40,888 nt of DNA from an uncultured Chitinophagaceae bacterium (GCA_937919945.1 CALESY010000019.1:1-40888); one strand, 5' to 3'; positions 7,877 through 16,298 are shown, counted from the first letter of the stretch. Notes: generated by a model not told the origin, from the sequence alone. A program made the numbers and translations.

Positions 7877-8924
7877 AATACTACTGACACAATATAGCCA
7901 CGGTGCGGGCTGCGGATGCAAAATAGCACCTGCCGTGCTGGAAGAGATATTGAAAGAGCAAGTTGCCCCTATCAGCAACGCGCAACTATTGGTAGGTAAT
8001 GAGAGCAAAGACGATGCTGCCGTGTACGATTTGGGCAATGGTACGGCACTGATTTCTACAACCGACTTTTTTATGCCTATCGTAGATGATGCATACGACT
8101 TCGGGCGGATAGCAGCTGCCAATGCCATCAGCGATGTGTATGCCATGGGTGGTAAGCCATTAGTAGCCATTGCCATACTTGGCTGGCCAGTAGAGAAGCT
8201 GCCAACAGAAGTAGCACAACGTGTAATAGCGGGTGGCAGGGCTACTTGCGATGCGGCAGGCATACCATTAGCAGGCGGGCATAGCATAGATAGTACAGAG
8301 CCTATATTCGGGCTGGCAGTAACTGGCATAGTTCCTATTGAAAACCTGAAACGCAACAACAGGGCTCAGGCAGGTGATGTATTGTTTCTTACCAAGCCAT
8401 TGGGTGTGGGCATATTATCTACCGCGCAAAAACGGGGGGTACTGAATGCTGATTTATTGCCTGTGATGATAGAACAGATGAGCAAGCTGAATACGGTTGG
8501 TGAGGCTTTGGGTAATATAAGAGGTGTACACGCTATGACGGATGTAACAGGCTTTGGCTTGTTGGGGCACCTGATAGAAATGGCAGACGGCAGTAGGTTG
8601 GGTGCAGAGGTATACTATAATAAACTACCCATACTTGACGGTGCTAAAGAATACCTCGCGCAACGCATTGTACCTGATGCTACATACCGCAATTGGAACA
8701 GCTATAGCGCACAGGTAGGTTTTGAGGCAGGTGTAGATGTAATGCAGGCTTTTAACATACTCCCCGACCCGCAAACGAATGGCGGACTACTAATAAGTGT
8801 AGCACCCGATAGTGTGGATGAAGTAATTGCATTACTAAACGCAAATGACTTGGCTGCTTTTACAGAACCGATTGGCAAGATGGTGGAGAAGAGTGAAAAG
8901 GCGGTGCGGGTGGTGAATGTGTAA
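7857..8924 (+). CDS. selD: Selenide, water dikinase (selenophosphate synthetase)
   Basis: SelD makes selenophosphate from selenide and ATP. The protein has 355 residues. The N-terminal motif YSHGAGCGCK contains Cys19 and Lys22, which align with catalytic Cys17 and Lys20 of the E. coli enzyme, so this is the cysteine form, not the selenocysteine form. ATP- and metal-binding segments of the AIR synthase-like fold follow (DDAAVYDLG, TTDFFMPIVDD, GGHSIDSTEPIFG, TDVTGFGLLGHL). The ATG overlaps the end of mnmH by 20 nt. No selA, selB or selC is in the window, so selenium use for tRNA modification is what this locus shows directly. Confidence 0.96.
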   Translation: MSHTTTEILLTQYSHGAGCGCKIAPAVLEEILKEQVAPISNAQLLVGNESKDDAAVYDLGNGTALISTTDFFMPIVDDAYDFGRIAAANAISDVYAMGGKPLVAIAILGWPVEKLPTEVAQRVIAGGRATCDAAGIPLAGGHSIDSTEPIFGLAVTGIVPIENLKRNNRAQAGDVLFLTKPLGVGILSTAQKRGVLNADLLPVMIEQMSKLNTVGEALGNIRGVHAMTDVTGFGLLGHLIEMADGSRLGAEVYYNKLPILDGAKEYLAQRIVPDATYRNWNSYSAQVGFEAGVDVMQAFNILPDPQTNGGLLISVAPDSVDEVIALLNANDLAAFTEPIGKMVEKSEKAVRVVNV

Positions 8925-8943
8925 TACCCATATCAACTTTTTA

Positions 8944-10722
8944 TCACTCTCCATAAATCCCCTCAATCACACCTGCATATTTCTGTTCTATCACTTTTCG
9001 TTTCAGTTTGATCGTGGGTGTCATTTCGCCGCCGTCTATTGTCCACTCGTTGGGTAGCAGTGCAAATTTCTTTATCTGCTCGGGATGGCTGAAAAGGGGG
9101 TTGAATTTATCTACCTGCTTTTGTATCAGATCAATTACTTCAGGCATTTTTACCAATGCTTCGTTACTGTCTGGGGCTGCAGGCATATCATGGTCTTTCA
9201 TGTATTTGCGAATATTAAGCACAGATGGTACTATCAATGCACTTACAAACTTTCGCCCGCTGCCTATCACCATTATCTGCTCTATGAAAGGGCTTTCTTT
9301 CATTTTATTTTCTACCACTTGTGGTGCTACGTACTTGCCACCCGCTGTTTTAAATATCTCTTTCTTGCGGTCTGTAATTTTCAGGAAACGTCCCTCTACC
9401 CATTCTCCAATATCACCTGTCTTAAACCAACCATCTTTATCCAGCACCTCAGCCGTCAGTTGCGGGTTTTTATAGTAGCCCATCATCACGTTTCTGCCCT
9501 TGCAGCTTATTTCGCCATCTTCTGCCAGTTTCACTTCTACGTTTTGTATCACAGGGCCAATAGTACCCACACGACGGTCTTCGCTACGAAATTTGTTTAC
9601 AGAAATAACCGGTGATGTTTCCGTGAGTCCGTAACCTTCCATGATGGTGATGTTAGCGGATGAAAACACACGTATCAAACGTTGCTGACAGGCGGCAGCA
9701 CCTGTTACAATAGCCTTGACATTGCCACCCAACGCTTCTCTCCATTTTTTGAATATCAACTTGTTGGCAAGTCCTAACTGGAAACGATACCATGCACTAC
9801 CGTGATTGACATTATCGTATTTAAAGCCGAGGTTTAAAGCCCAGAAGAAAAGAGCCCGTTTAACACCTTTCAACTCCATACCCTTTGCCAGTATTTTTTC
9901 ATACACTTTTTCCAGCAAGCGTGGCACGGTGGTAAAAACGATGGGCTTTACTTCTTTCAGATTGTCGCCAATGGTGTCCATGCTTTCTGCATAGTAAATA
10001 GATACACCTGCATTGAGGTATATATAGCTTACCATTTTTTCAAAAATATGGTTGAGTGGCAAAAAGCTCAATGCCCTGTCGCCTTTGATGGCGAACCAAA
10101 ACTCACATTCGCAATCCAGTACATTGCTCACAATATTGTCGTGGCGTAGCATTACACCTTTAGGATTGCCGGTAGTACCCGATGTGTATATGATAGTAGC
10201 TAATGTATCGCCTGTTATACGATTGACAATGCTGCTGTCTGGTTGCAGGTTTTTATTAATAAGTTCTTTCCAGTTTGTAACGCCGGCTATTTCATCGTAA
10301 GAAAATACGTGTTGCAAAGTAGGCACTTGTGCAAATGCATCTTTGAAGCGCTCATACATATCTGCATTGGCAATGAAGAGGATGCGTACCTCTGCCTCGT
10401 TCAGCACATACACCAAGTCGTGTGCACTAATGGTGGGATACAAAGGTGTAAGCACCGCGCCTGTTTGCTGTACTGCCAAGTCGGTTATAAGCCATTCGGG
10501 GCGGTTGGGCGATATGAGGGCTATTTTTTCCTGTTGTTCAGGTTCTAATACTTGATTGCGAATACCAAGCGATAACAAACCACCGCAGAGCTTGCCTGCC
10601 AGCTCCCAACATTCGCGGCATGAGTAGGTGCGATATACACCGTTTTCTTTACCGGCCAGCATAACTGCTTCGGGTTCTTCCGACACCCGTTTTGCGACAA
10701 AATCGAATAGGCGTGTTATCAT
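8944..10722 (-). CDS. Long-chain acyl-CoA synthetase (AMP-forming, FadD/FAA-like)
   Basis: A 592-residue AMP-dependent synthetase that activates fatty acids with ATP and CoA by way of an acyl-adenylate. The AMP-binding P-loop is YTSGTTGNPKG (residues 179-189). Downstream are the GYGLTETSP motif, the TGDIGEW aspartate motif and the DRKKEIFKTAGGKYV hinge and catalytic-lysine region. The early RTYSCRECWE and FLPLNHIFEK segments match the eukaryote-like long-chain family common in Bacteroidota. The length fits the family. The substrate chain length is inferred. No beta-oxidation genes are nearby; it converges with selD and diverges from the ABC operon at 10817. Confidence 0.92.
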   Translation of the reverse strand: MITRLFDFVAKRVSEEPEAVMLAGKENGVYRTYSCRECWELAGKLCGGLLSLGIRNQVLEPEQQEKIALISPNRPEWLITDLAVQQTGAVLTPLYPTISAHDLVYVLNEAEVRILFIANADMYERFKDAFAQVPTLQHVFSYDEIAGVTNWKELINKNLQPDSSIVNRITGDTLATIIYTSGTTGNPKGVMLRHDNIVSNVLDCECEFWFAIKGDRALSFLPLNHIFEKMVSYIYLNAGVSIYYAESMDTIGDNLKEVKPIVFTTVPRLLEKVYEKILAKGMELKGVKRALFFWALNLGFKYDNVNHGSAWYRFQLGLANKLIFKKWREALGGNVKAIVTGAAACQQRLIRVFSSANITIMEGYGLTETSPVISVNKFRSEDRRVGTIGPVIQNVEVKLAEDGEISCKGRNVMMGYYKNPQLTAEVLDKDGWFKTGDIGEWVEGRFLKITDRKKEIFKTAGGKYVAPQVVENKMKESPFIEQIMVIGSGRKFVSALIVPSVLNIRKYMKDHDMPAAPDSNEALVKMPEVIDLIQKQVDKFNPLFSHPEQIKKFALLPNEWTIDGGEMTPTIKLKRKVIEQKYAGVIEGIYGE

Positions 10723-10816
10723 ACCTAAATTTACTGATTTTTTCAGGGATTAGGTATTTGTCTCTATTTTTTAGAATTTGCTTAAGATTTAGCTACTTGC
10801 ATATAGAAAACAAGCC

Positions 10817-11461
10817 ATGCGCCTGAGCATAGACCATATTGTACCCATACCGATGAAGGATAAGATAGACGAGTATAACTCTCGGGTATGGAATCAGCAA
10901 CTGCAATTCAATAGCGGCGAAAAACTGTTTATACAGGCCCCATCCGGTACGGGTAAAACCACACTGGTACATTTTCTCTATGGGCTCCGAAAAGATTACG
11001 AAGGCAGCATACGTTGGGGTTCTTTTAAAATGCATGACATTGACAAAGAACAGCTATCGCAACTACGTGCAGCATCTGTAAGTGTCATTTTTCAGGATAT
11101 GCGCCTTTTCCCCGAACTGACTACATGGGAAAACCTGGAAGTGAAGCGGCGACTTACCAATACGGTGAGCGAATATGATGCAGAAAAATGGATGGACAAA
11201 CTTGGCATCAAACATAAAATGGATAGCCCTGCCAGTAAACTATCGTACGGCGAACAACAGCGTGTTGCCATAGTGCGTGCCATGCTGCAACCATTTGAAT
11301 GGCTGGTAATGGATGAACCCTTCAGCCACCTGGACCATGCCAACAGACAACGCGCCATATCCCTCATCAACGAAGTGACAGAAATGAACAAAGCGGGCAT
11401 ATTGCTTGCCGACCTGGATGATAACGATTACTTCACCTATACCCGCAAACTGCTGTTATGA
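10817..11461 (+). CDS. ABC transporter ATP-binding protein (FtsE/LolD-like)
   Basis: A 214-residue nucleotide-binding subunit of a cell-envelope ABC system. Walker A is APSGTGKTT (41-49), the Q-loop glutamine is Gln93, the signature is LSYGEQQR (142-149), and Walker B with D-loop is WLVMDEPFSHLD (162-173). The place of the switch histidine (normally THD) reads ADLDD, so the H-loop histidine appears to be missing. The stop codon overlaps the start of the permease gene by 4 nt (ATGA), so the two subunits are coupled. Closest by architecture to LolD/MacB/FtsE-type ATPases; the substrate is unknown. Confidence 0.9.
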   Translation: MRLSIDHIVPIPMKDKIDEYNSRVWNQQLQFNSGEKLFIQAPSGTGKTTLVHFLYGLRKDYEGSIRWGSFKMHDIDKEQLSQLRAASVSVIFQDMRLFPELTTWENLEVKRRLTNTVSEYDAEKWMDKLGIKHKMDSPASKLSYGEQQRVAIVRAMLQPFEWLVMDEPFSHLDHANRQRAISLINEVTEMNKAGILLADLDDNDYFTYTRKLLL

Positions 11462-12663
11462 AACCGCTAAAGCAATCGAAACTTGTGAGCAAACTATTGC
11501 TGCGCCATCGCAGCAATAACAGACTGTGGTTATCATTAGTAGCACTGTTTGCAGGCACTACCCTATTGCTGATAGCCGTAATGATATGGTGGAACTTCAG
11601 CCTGATACTGAATGGCAGTGCCAATAATGACAGCCTCGGAAGTACATTCCTTACCATAGGTAAAAATGTAACCAACGAGATGATGGGTAAGAAAAATGCT
11701 ACACTGTTTTCACCGAGAGAAATTGAAGCGGTAAGTGCCGCTCCGCAAGTAGAAGATGTTGGGGTATTGATAGCCAATAAATTTCCTGTATATGCATCGC
11801 TGAGCATAGCGCAGGGATTTGCAACAGATATGTTTCTGGAAGCAGTACCCGAAAGATTTATGGATAATAAGCCATTCGGGTGGGTATGGGAGCCGGGTAA
11901 TACGCAAATACCCATCATCCTGTCGTCCGATTTTCTGAATATGTACAACTACGGCTTTGCCCCCAGCCAAAACCTGCCTCAACTATCGCAATCTACCATA
12001 CAGGCTTTAGCGTTCGATCTTACCATCGGGCGTGGGATATATGTAGAACACTATACAGGGCGTGTAGTAGGCTTTAGCGACCGTATCAGCTCGGTGCTTG
12101 TGCCCCAATCATTTATAGAATACGGCAATAAGACATTTGCCCCTACAACACCCATCGCGCCATCGCGCCTGATAGTAAAAGTAAAAGACCCAAGCGACAA
12201 ACGCTTTGCCGACTTCCTGAAAAAGAACGACTACACAACCAACAGCGAACAACTACGCTGGAACAAAATGCGTAGCGTAATAGAAGCCGTAGCATCGGGT
12301 ACAGGCTTGCTGGCTATGCTACTGATGGGCATGGGCACATTGGTATTTATCCTGTTTATCGAGTTGACAATAGCCAAAGCAAAGCAATCTTTGTCTTTAC
12401 TATTGCTGATGGGTTATAGCCCTCGCTATCTGGCTATGTTTATGCTCAGGCGGTTTGTGCCACTGATATTCATATCGCTTGGCACGGCAGCTATTATAGC
12501 GATAGCATTGCAGGGAATAATGGCCAAAAAACTAACGGCTATGAACCTGACCCTACCTGACTTACCGGGTATTTGGGTATGGGCTGCGTTAGTTATTAGC
12601 ACAGCAGCTTTGCTGACTTTTGTAAGCAGGGCGATTTTCAATTCGCTGAAAGGCAATGATTGA
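11458..12663 (+). CDS. FtsX-like ABC transporter permease
   Basis: A 401-residue type VII-style permease. It has one membrane segment near residues 23-45, a large periplasmic domain of about 230 residues, and three hydrophobic segments in the last ~125 residues (around TGLLAMLLMGMGTLVFILF, FVPLIFISLGTAAIIAIAL and WVWAALVISTAALLTFV). That 1+3 arrangement is the MacB/LolC/FtsX topology, used in mechanotransmission or lipoprotein release rather than channel-like import. The start ATG overlaps the ATPase stop. No periplasmic partner or outer-membrane factor is adjacent, so whether it works as an exporter, a lipoprotein extractor or a cell-wall regulator is open. Confidence 0.85.
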   Translation: MKPLKQSKLVSKLLLRHRSNNRLWLSLVALFAGTTLLLIAVMIWWNFSLILNGSANNDSLGSTFLTIGKNVTNEMMGKKNATLFSPREIEAVSAAPQVEDVGVLIANKFPVYASLSIAQGFATDMFLEAVPERFMDNKPFGWVWEPGNTQIPIILSSDFLNMYNYGFAPSQNLPQLSQSTIQALAFDLTIGRGIYVEHYTGRVVGFSDRISSVLVPQSFIEYGNKTFAPTTPIAPSRLIVKVKDPSDKRFADFLKKNDYTTNSEQLRWNKMRSVIEAVASGTGLLAMLLMGMGTLVFILFIELTIAKAKQSLSLLLLMGYSPRYLAMFMLRRFVPLIFISLGTAAIIAIALQGIMAKKLTAMNLTLPDLPGIWVWAALVISTAALLTFVSRAIFNSLKGND

Positions 12664-13188
12664 TTACAATACTTTTTCCTCCTTACTATACAAATACCAC
12701 ATCAAAAAGATAACGGCGTATATGGCTAACTTGAACGCATAGTGATGTGCAAAATCGATGAGTGGTGCATTGATGTGATTCATATATGCCAAGCCTGCAC
12801 ATCGAAACACATTAAGCACGTAGATGAGCAGTGTGCCACCTAATATATATTTCAGCTTTGATTTGATGCCGCCATTGATTGCTAAAAGGAAACCAATAAA
12901 CAGCACCATCAGCTCCAGCCCGTTGCACTGGTCTGCCACACCTACGGTGAATTTGTTGTTGATATACACCCATTGTCCTTTACTCATGGTGTTTAAACCA
13001 AGCAGATTGAGTAAGTAAACGGTACTGTCAATTACAATATGTGTAAGCTGCTTATCGGGAAAGCGCAAAGGCTTTAACAGTAAATGATATACCGCAAGCC
13101 AGCCTGAAAGCATAATACCGGCTCTCAGCAAAAACTGCCTAACACTTGCAGGCAGCTCGCGATATAATCTGGATGTCTGTGCGACCAT
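12664..13188 (-). CDS. Exosortase/archaeosortase family protein
   Basis: A polytopic inner-membrane transpeptidase-type enzyme of 174 residues, on the short side for the family. The catalytic triad can be read: Cys88 in ADQCNGLELM, Arg129 in LNVFRCAGL, and His148/His149 in FAHHYAFKLAIY. Hydrophobic segments lie near 20-40, 52-66, 93-106, 114-133 and 152-168. Exosortases cleave PEP-CTERM-like C-terminal signals and probably transfer the protein to another anchor. The frame runs up to 13272, but the ATG at 13188 is preferred because it leaves 7 nt after the stop of the substrate gene at 13196, whereas the longer form would overlap it. The operon with a PVDGG-type substrate strongly supports the call. 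Confidence 0.85.
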   Translation of the reverse strand: MVAQTSRLYRELPASVRQFLLRAGIMLSGWLAVYHLLLKPLRFPDKQLTHIVIDSTVYLLNLLGLNTMSKGQWVYINNKFTVGVADQCNGLELMVLFIGFLLAINGGIKSKLKYILGGTLLIYVLNVFRCAGLAYMNHINAPLIDFAHHYAFKLAIYAVIFLMWYLYSKEEKVL

Positions 13189-13195
13189 ACTCAAA

Positions 13196-13390
13196 TTACT
13201 TATCGTTAGTTTGAGTGTTACCCTTACCTTGCTTTTTTTCGGCAATCTTCTTTGCACTATAACCTGCAACACCTGCAGCTACAAGCAAGCTAAGTCCACC
13301 ATCAACTGGCACACAATCAGCAGGTGTTTGTGCCATCGCTGCGATAGTTGCAGTTACGAAAACAGCCGTAAGCATGATTTGCTTTTTCAT
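13196..13390 (-). CDS. 64-residue exosortase substrate with PID/PVDGG-type C-terminal sorting signal
   Basis: A tiny secreted protein. Residues 1-20 form a signal peptide (MKKQIMLTAVFVTATIAAMA) with predicted cleavage before Gln21. Only six residues (QTPADC) precede the sorting motif VPVDGG (27-32). A hydrophobic segment (LSLLVAAGVAGY, 33-44) and a basic stretch starting KK (47-48) follow. Motif, membrane segment and basic cluster match the PID-CTERM variant of PEP-CTERM signals in Bacteroidota. The tail after the membrane segment (about 20 residues, polar and basic) is longer than in typical PEP-CTERM proteins. It is the first gene of an operon with the exosortase 7 nt downstream, and so its likely dedicated target. 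What the tiny product does is unknown. Confidence 0.8.
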   Translation of the reverse strand: MKKQIMLTAVFVTATIAAMAQTPADCVPVDGGLSLLVAAGVAGYSAKKIAEKKQGKGNTQTNDK

Positions 13391-13607
13391 TTTTTTACTT
13401 TTTTAATTGGTAAACGAATTGGTTTTTGTCTTACAGACGTTACAAATATGCGATACCAACAAAGCCATATACAAATAAAATAAAGTATTTAACCGGTCGT
13501 TTGTAAGGCCATAACACAGGTATGCAGCATGGTTAACAAGCCATTAACCGACAGCTAAACAATTCATTGACAACCAATGCAAATACTGTTTTATAGTATA
13601 TTAGCGT

Positions 13608-14153
13608 ATGGAAACAAACTTAGGCATCGGCTCAAGAGTAGAGCATCCGCATTTTGGCAAAGGTGTAGTAGTAGACATAGCAAGCGAAACCTATACGATA
13701 TGGTTTAAATCTCAAAACAGCACCAAGAGCATCAATAAAGATTATGAGCTGAAAGTGCTGCAAGCTACTGAAGGAGGTGCAGACAGCACCGCATCGGGCA
13801 TTACATTGGCAGATATAGAGCAGGCATTGGATAATATACTGGAACGCCGACTGCACGAAATGCAGTTGGTACCAATGGGTAACAAATGGAACAATGGTAC
13901 CCTGATACTGAAACCGGGCGAGGCAGGGTTACAGGAAAAAGAACTACCCATCGAAACGTTCTTTCATAAAATAGTAATGGTACGCGACAGACTGAGATTG
14001 ATAGAACAAAAGATAAATGCGCACAAAATATTGACTGACGAAGACAAAGTAGATATGCAGCAATACATAACTGCCATTTACGGCTCGCTCACTACATTCA
14101 ATGTATTATTTAAAGAAACTCACCACCAATTTAAAGGCAGCAGTAAAGACTAG
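13608..14153 (+). CDS. Conserved hypothetical protein with Tudor/SH3-like N-terminus
   Basis: A 181-residue soluble protein. The N-terminal ~55 residues (GSRVEHPHFGKGVVVDI and IWFKSQNSTKSI) look like the small SH3/Tudor-like barrel found at the end of UvrD/PcrA helicases and in CarD-type RNA-polymerase-binding proteins: a basic aromatic patch with the HPxFGxGVV signature. The C-terminal part is helical and charged and includes EKELPIETFFHKIVMVRDRLR. No DNA-binding helicase or other catalytic motif is present. It is divergent from the exosortase operon and converges, with a 4-nt overlap, on the cupin gene. A nucleic-acid- or polymerase-linked role is inference. Confidence 0.65.
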   Translation: METNLGIGSRVEHPHFGKGVVVDIASETYTIWFKSQNSTKSINKDYELKVLQATEGGADSTASGITLADIEQALDNILERRLHEMQLVPMGNKWNNGTLILKPGEAGLQEKELPIETFFHKIVMVRDRLRLIEQKINAHKILTDEDKVDMQQYITAIYGSLTTFNVLFKETHHQFKGSSKD

Positions 14154-14659
14154 CGGGTAAGTTGCGCTATTATGTCTGCGTGTTGCGGGTATTGTTGCTG
14201 CAACACACTTTTTGATGCCAGTTCAAAATCCTCAAAATCGAACCCTGGCGAAACCGTGCAACCACACAAGCAATAACTTTCATGCACCTCTACCCTTGAC
14301 GCGAACCAACTACCTGCAGGTATGAGCACCTGTGGCTGTTCGCCCGTATCCATGTCTAAACCCAACCTGTGCATATGCAAACTGCCATCCGGCTTTATTT
14401 CATACACAACCAAACCTGCACCATCATAGTAATGCCACATTTCATCAGAAGCAATACGGTGAAAAGCAGAGAAATCGCCATGCTCCAGCAAGAAATAAAT
14501 AGCAGTGGCAGAGTTTCGCACCCCCTTGTGCATAATTGTAAGCACTTGTTGAGGAAATGTTAAACCCGAACGATAGGTTTCTTTGTAAGCACCACCCTCC
14601 ACATGGCTTACCATTTGCAGTTTTTCTTTCCAATAGCTTGCTGTACGTGGGTTTTGCAT
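14150..14659 (-). CDS. DUF985 (Cupin_5) family protein
   Basis: A 169-residue cupin of the DUF985/Cupin_5 family. The order of motifs fits: HVEGGAYKETYRS near the start, then ATAIYFLLEHGDFSAFHRI, DEMWHYYDGAGLVVYEI, and the late GCTVSPGFDFEDFEL. The fold is a single double-stranded beta-helix; His and Glu residues (FHR, EMWH) may bind a metal. The reaction is unknown for most members, though some resemble epimerase-like sugar enzymes. It overlaps the tail of the gene at 13608 by 4 nt on the opposite strand. Confidence 0.88.
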   Translation of the reverse strand: MQNPRTASYWKEKLQMVSHVEGGAYKETYRSGLTFPQQVLTIMHKGVRNSATAIYFLLEHGDFSAFHRIASDEMWHYYDGAGLVVYEIKPDGSLHMHRLGLDMDTGEQPQVLIPAGSWFASRVEVHESYCLCGCTVSPGFDFEDFELASKSVLQQQYPQHADIIAQLTR

Positions 14660-14773
14660 AAATAAATGTTTACACTAAGGTATGTTATAACCATGTTAAA
14701 TGGCAAGCAGCTTATGTAAATGGCATACATCAGGCATACTTGTTGCCATATATACAATAAGCAATTAAACTAT

Positions 14774-15409
14774 ATGAAACGCTTACAGTACATAGGATTG
14801 ATTTTAGCCAGCGTGGTACTTCTTTCATCGTGTGTGAAGAACGAATACTACAATACTACCCCCACTACACCCGTAGGTTATCAAAATATATTTGATGACA
14901 ACTTCGATTTTGATGCGAACAACTGGTCATTCAACGACGTAGCAAATGACGCGTATGTGAAAGTAGTAAACGGACAATTAAAATATGTTTACAACCCCGA
15001 AGATGATGGAACGAATACAGTAGCCATCAATACAGGTTTAAACGTAAACAGAAACTTTCTCATACAAACACGCATACAGTCGAACTATGCTATGGGGTTA
15101 GTATTTGGCGTATCGAACAACGACTACGGGTACTCGCTTTTTCTTGACGATCAGGGATATTTTGCATTGTATAAAGAGGGTAATGCAAATACGCCTGTGA
15201 AAACAATATTGGATTGGCAATACAACAGCGCGATAGTAAACGGATGGAATAATATAGAATTTGAACAGGATGGCGGTTATTGGATAGGGTATGTAAACGG
15301 CGTAAAGCTATTTGAAATAGCAGCACAAAACCTGAACGGTAATAAGGTAGGATATATTGTAATGGCTGGCACAACGGGTTATGCAGATTATTTGACGGTG
15401 CAATGGTAA
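14774..15409 (+). CDS. Lipoprotein with concanavalin A-like fold
   Basis: A 211-residue lipoprotein. The signal peptide ends in the lipobox LLSSC with Cys20 as the lipidated residue, and the next residues are VKNEYY. A Thr/Pro linker is followed by a domain of about 170 residues with the pattern of LamG/glucanase-like beta sandwiches (FDDNFDFDANNWSF, YSLFLDDQGYFALYKEG, WNNIEFEQDGGYWIGYVNG). No catalytic glutamate pair is evident, so binding is more likely than hydrolysis. The frame begins further up at 14720, but the ATG at 14774 gives the proper lipoprotein signal. Function unknown; surface or periplasmic carbohydrate binding is inference. Confidence 0.75.
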   Translation: MKRLQYIGLILASVVLLSSCVKNEYYNTTPTTPVGYQNIFDDNFDFDANNWSFNDVANDAYVKVVNGQLKYVYNPEDDGTNTVAINTGLNVNRNFLIQTRIQSNYAMGLVFGVSNNDYGYSLFLDDQGYFALYKEGNANTPVKTILDWQYNSAIVNGWNNIEFEQDGGYWIGYVNGVKLFEIAAQNLNGNKVGYIVMAGTTGYADYLTVQW

Positions 15410-15437
15410 TGTGCAGGTGTGTATAGTGTCGTTTGAA

Positions 15438-15474
15438 TAACAAATCCTTGTAACTTAGTTACAAGGATTTGTTA
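15438..15474. other. Perfect 17-bp hairpin directly before a start codon
   Basis: The arms 15438-15454 and 15458-15474 are perfectly complementary around a TTA loop. The second arm ends 2 nt before the ATG at 15477. There is no T-tract, so it is either the end of the lipoprotein transcript or a structure that hides the translation start of the LOG-family gene. Confidence 0.7.
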
Positions 15475-15476
15475 CT

Positions 15477-16238
15477 ATGGGCGATACAAACAATAATACC
15501 GAGAAGCATTTTACACCAGTTGGCTCTAAAAAGGAAGCTGTATTTCTTGAAGGGCCACAATCCAGGTGGAAAGAATTTACTTTTCTGCTGAAAGTTATGC
15601 GACAGTTTATACATGGCTTTCGTAAACTTCACTTTGTAGGGCCATGCGTTACAGTATTCGGTTCGGCCAGGTTTAAAGAAAATCATCCTTACTATGAACT
15701 GGCGCGTGAGGTAGGCAGAGAAATTGCAGGGCTCGGCTTTACTGTAATGACCGGAGGTGGACCCGGCATTATGGAGGCCGCCAACAGAGGGGCGCAAGAG
15801 GCAGGCGGTGTATCTGTGGGTTGCAATATTATACTCCCGCACGAACAAAAACCCAACCCATATTTAGATCATTGGGTAGATTTCGATTACTTCTTTGTCC
15901 GCAAAACATTATTAAGTAAATACTCTTACGGTTTCATCGTGATGCCTGGTGGCTATGGTACGCTCGATGAGTTTTTTGAAGCTATCACGCTGATACAAAC
16001 AGGCAAGTTTCAAAAATTCCCTGTTGTACTGATGGGTAAAGAATACCATAAAGACCTGTATAGCCATATACAAGGTATGGTAAAAAACAAAACCATATCT
16101 GATATTGACACAGAGCTGTTTTTATATACCGATAGCGTAACGGAGGCTGTTGAACACATTAGCAAATACGGCATAGAAGGCTTTAAGCTGAAAAAACGCA
16201 AACGTGTAAAGCCAATCAGTATACTAGGTGAACGTTGA
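15477..16238 (+). CDS. LOG-family Rossmann protein (TIGR00730; nucleotide phosphoribohydrolase-like)
   Basis: A 253-residue member of the LOG (formerly lysine-decarboxylase-like) family. Both signatures are present: GGGPGIMEAANRGA and PGGYGTLDEFFE. Characterised relatives cleave nucleoside 5'-monophosphates to base and ribose 5-phosphate (cytokinin-activating LOG enzymes, PpnN). The N-terminal FLEGPQSRWKEF and HFVGPCVTVFGSARF are typical of the Bacteroidota branch. The C-terminus ends in a basic KKRKRVKP stretch. The exact substrate is unknown. The gene begins 2 nt after a perfect hairpin and precedes the histidine kinase gene by 60 nt. Confidence 0.88.
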   Translation: MGDTNNNTEKHFTPVGSKKEAVFLEGPQSRWKEFTFLLKVMRQFIHGFRKLHFVGPCVTVFGSARFKENHPYYELAREVGREIAGLGFTVMTGGGPGIMEAANRGAQEAGGVSVGCNIILPHEQKPNPYLDHWVDFDYFFVRKTLLSKYSYGFIVMPGGYGTLDEFFEAITLIQTGKFQKFPVVLMGKEYHKDLYSHIQGMVKNKTISDIDTELFLYTDSVTEAVEHISKYGIEGFKLKKRKRVKPISILGER

Positions 16239-16298
16239 TATTGAAATTACTGTTTATAAATATCAGATGTTATCTTTATAGCTTGTAATATATAGTAC

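Noticed and set aside
7691..8359. 222-codon minus-strand ORF opposite mnmH and selD
   Set aside because: Both strands cannot be explained by it; mnmH and selD are certain and it has no recognisable features.
9008..9615. Plus-strand ORFs of 155 and 176 codons opposite the acyl-CoA synthetase
   Set aside because: Shadow frames of a strongly conserved gene; no start-site or domain support.
13511..13560. TTAACA-like words at 13511, 13533, 13544 and 13555, partly 11 nt apart, before the gene at 13608
   Set aside because: One unit of the grid is missing, the last is poor, and no -7 element sits at the distance seen in the other two arrays. AT-rich intergenic DNA gives such words by chance.
14683..14698. 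Two TGTTA words 11 nt apart before the lipoprotein gene at 14774
   Set aside because: Only two units and no matching -7 element; not enough to claim an operator.
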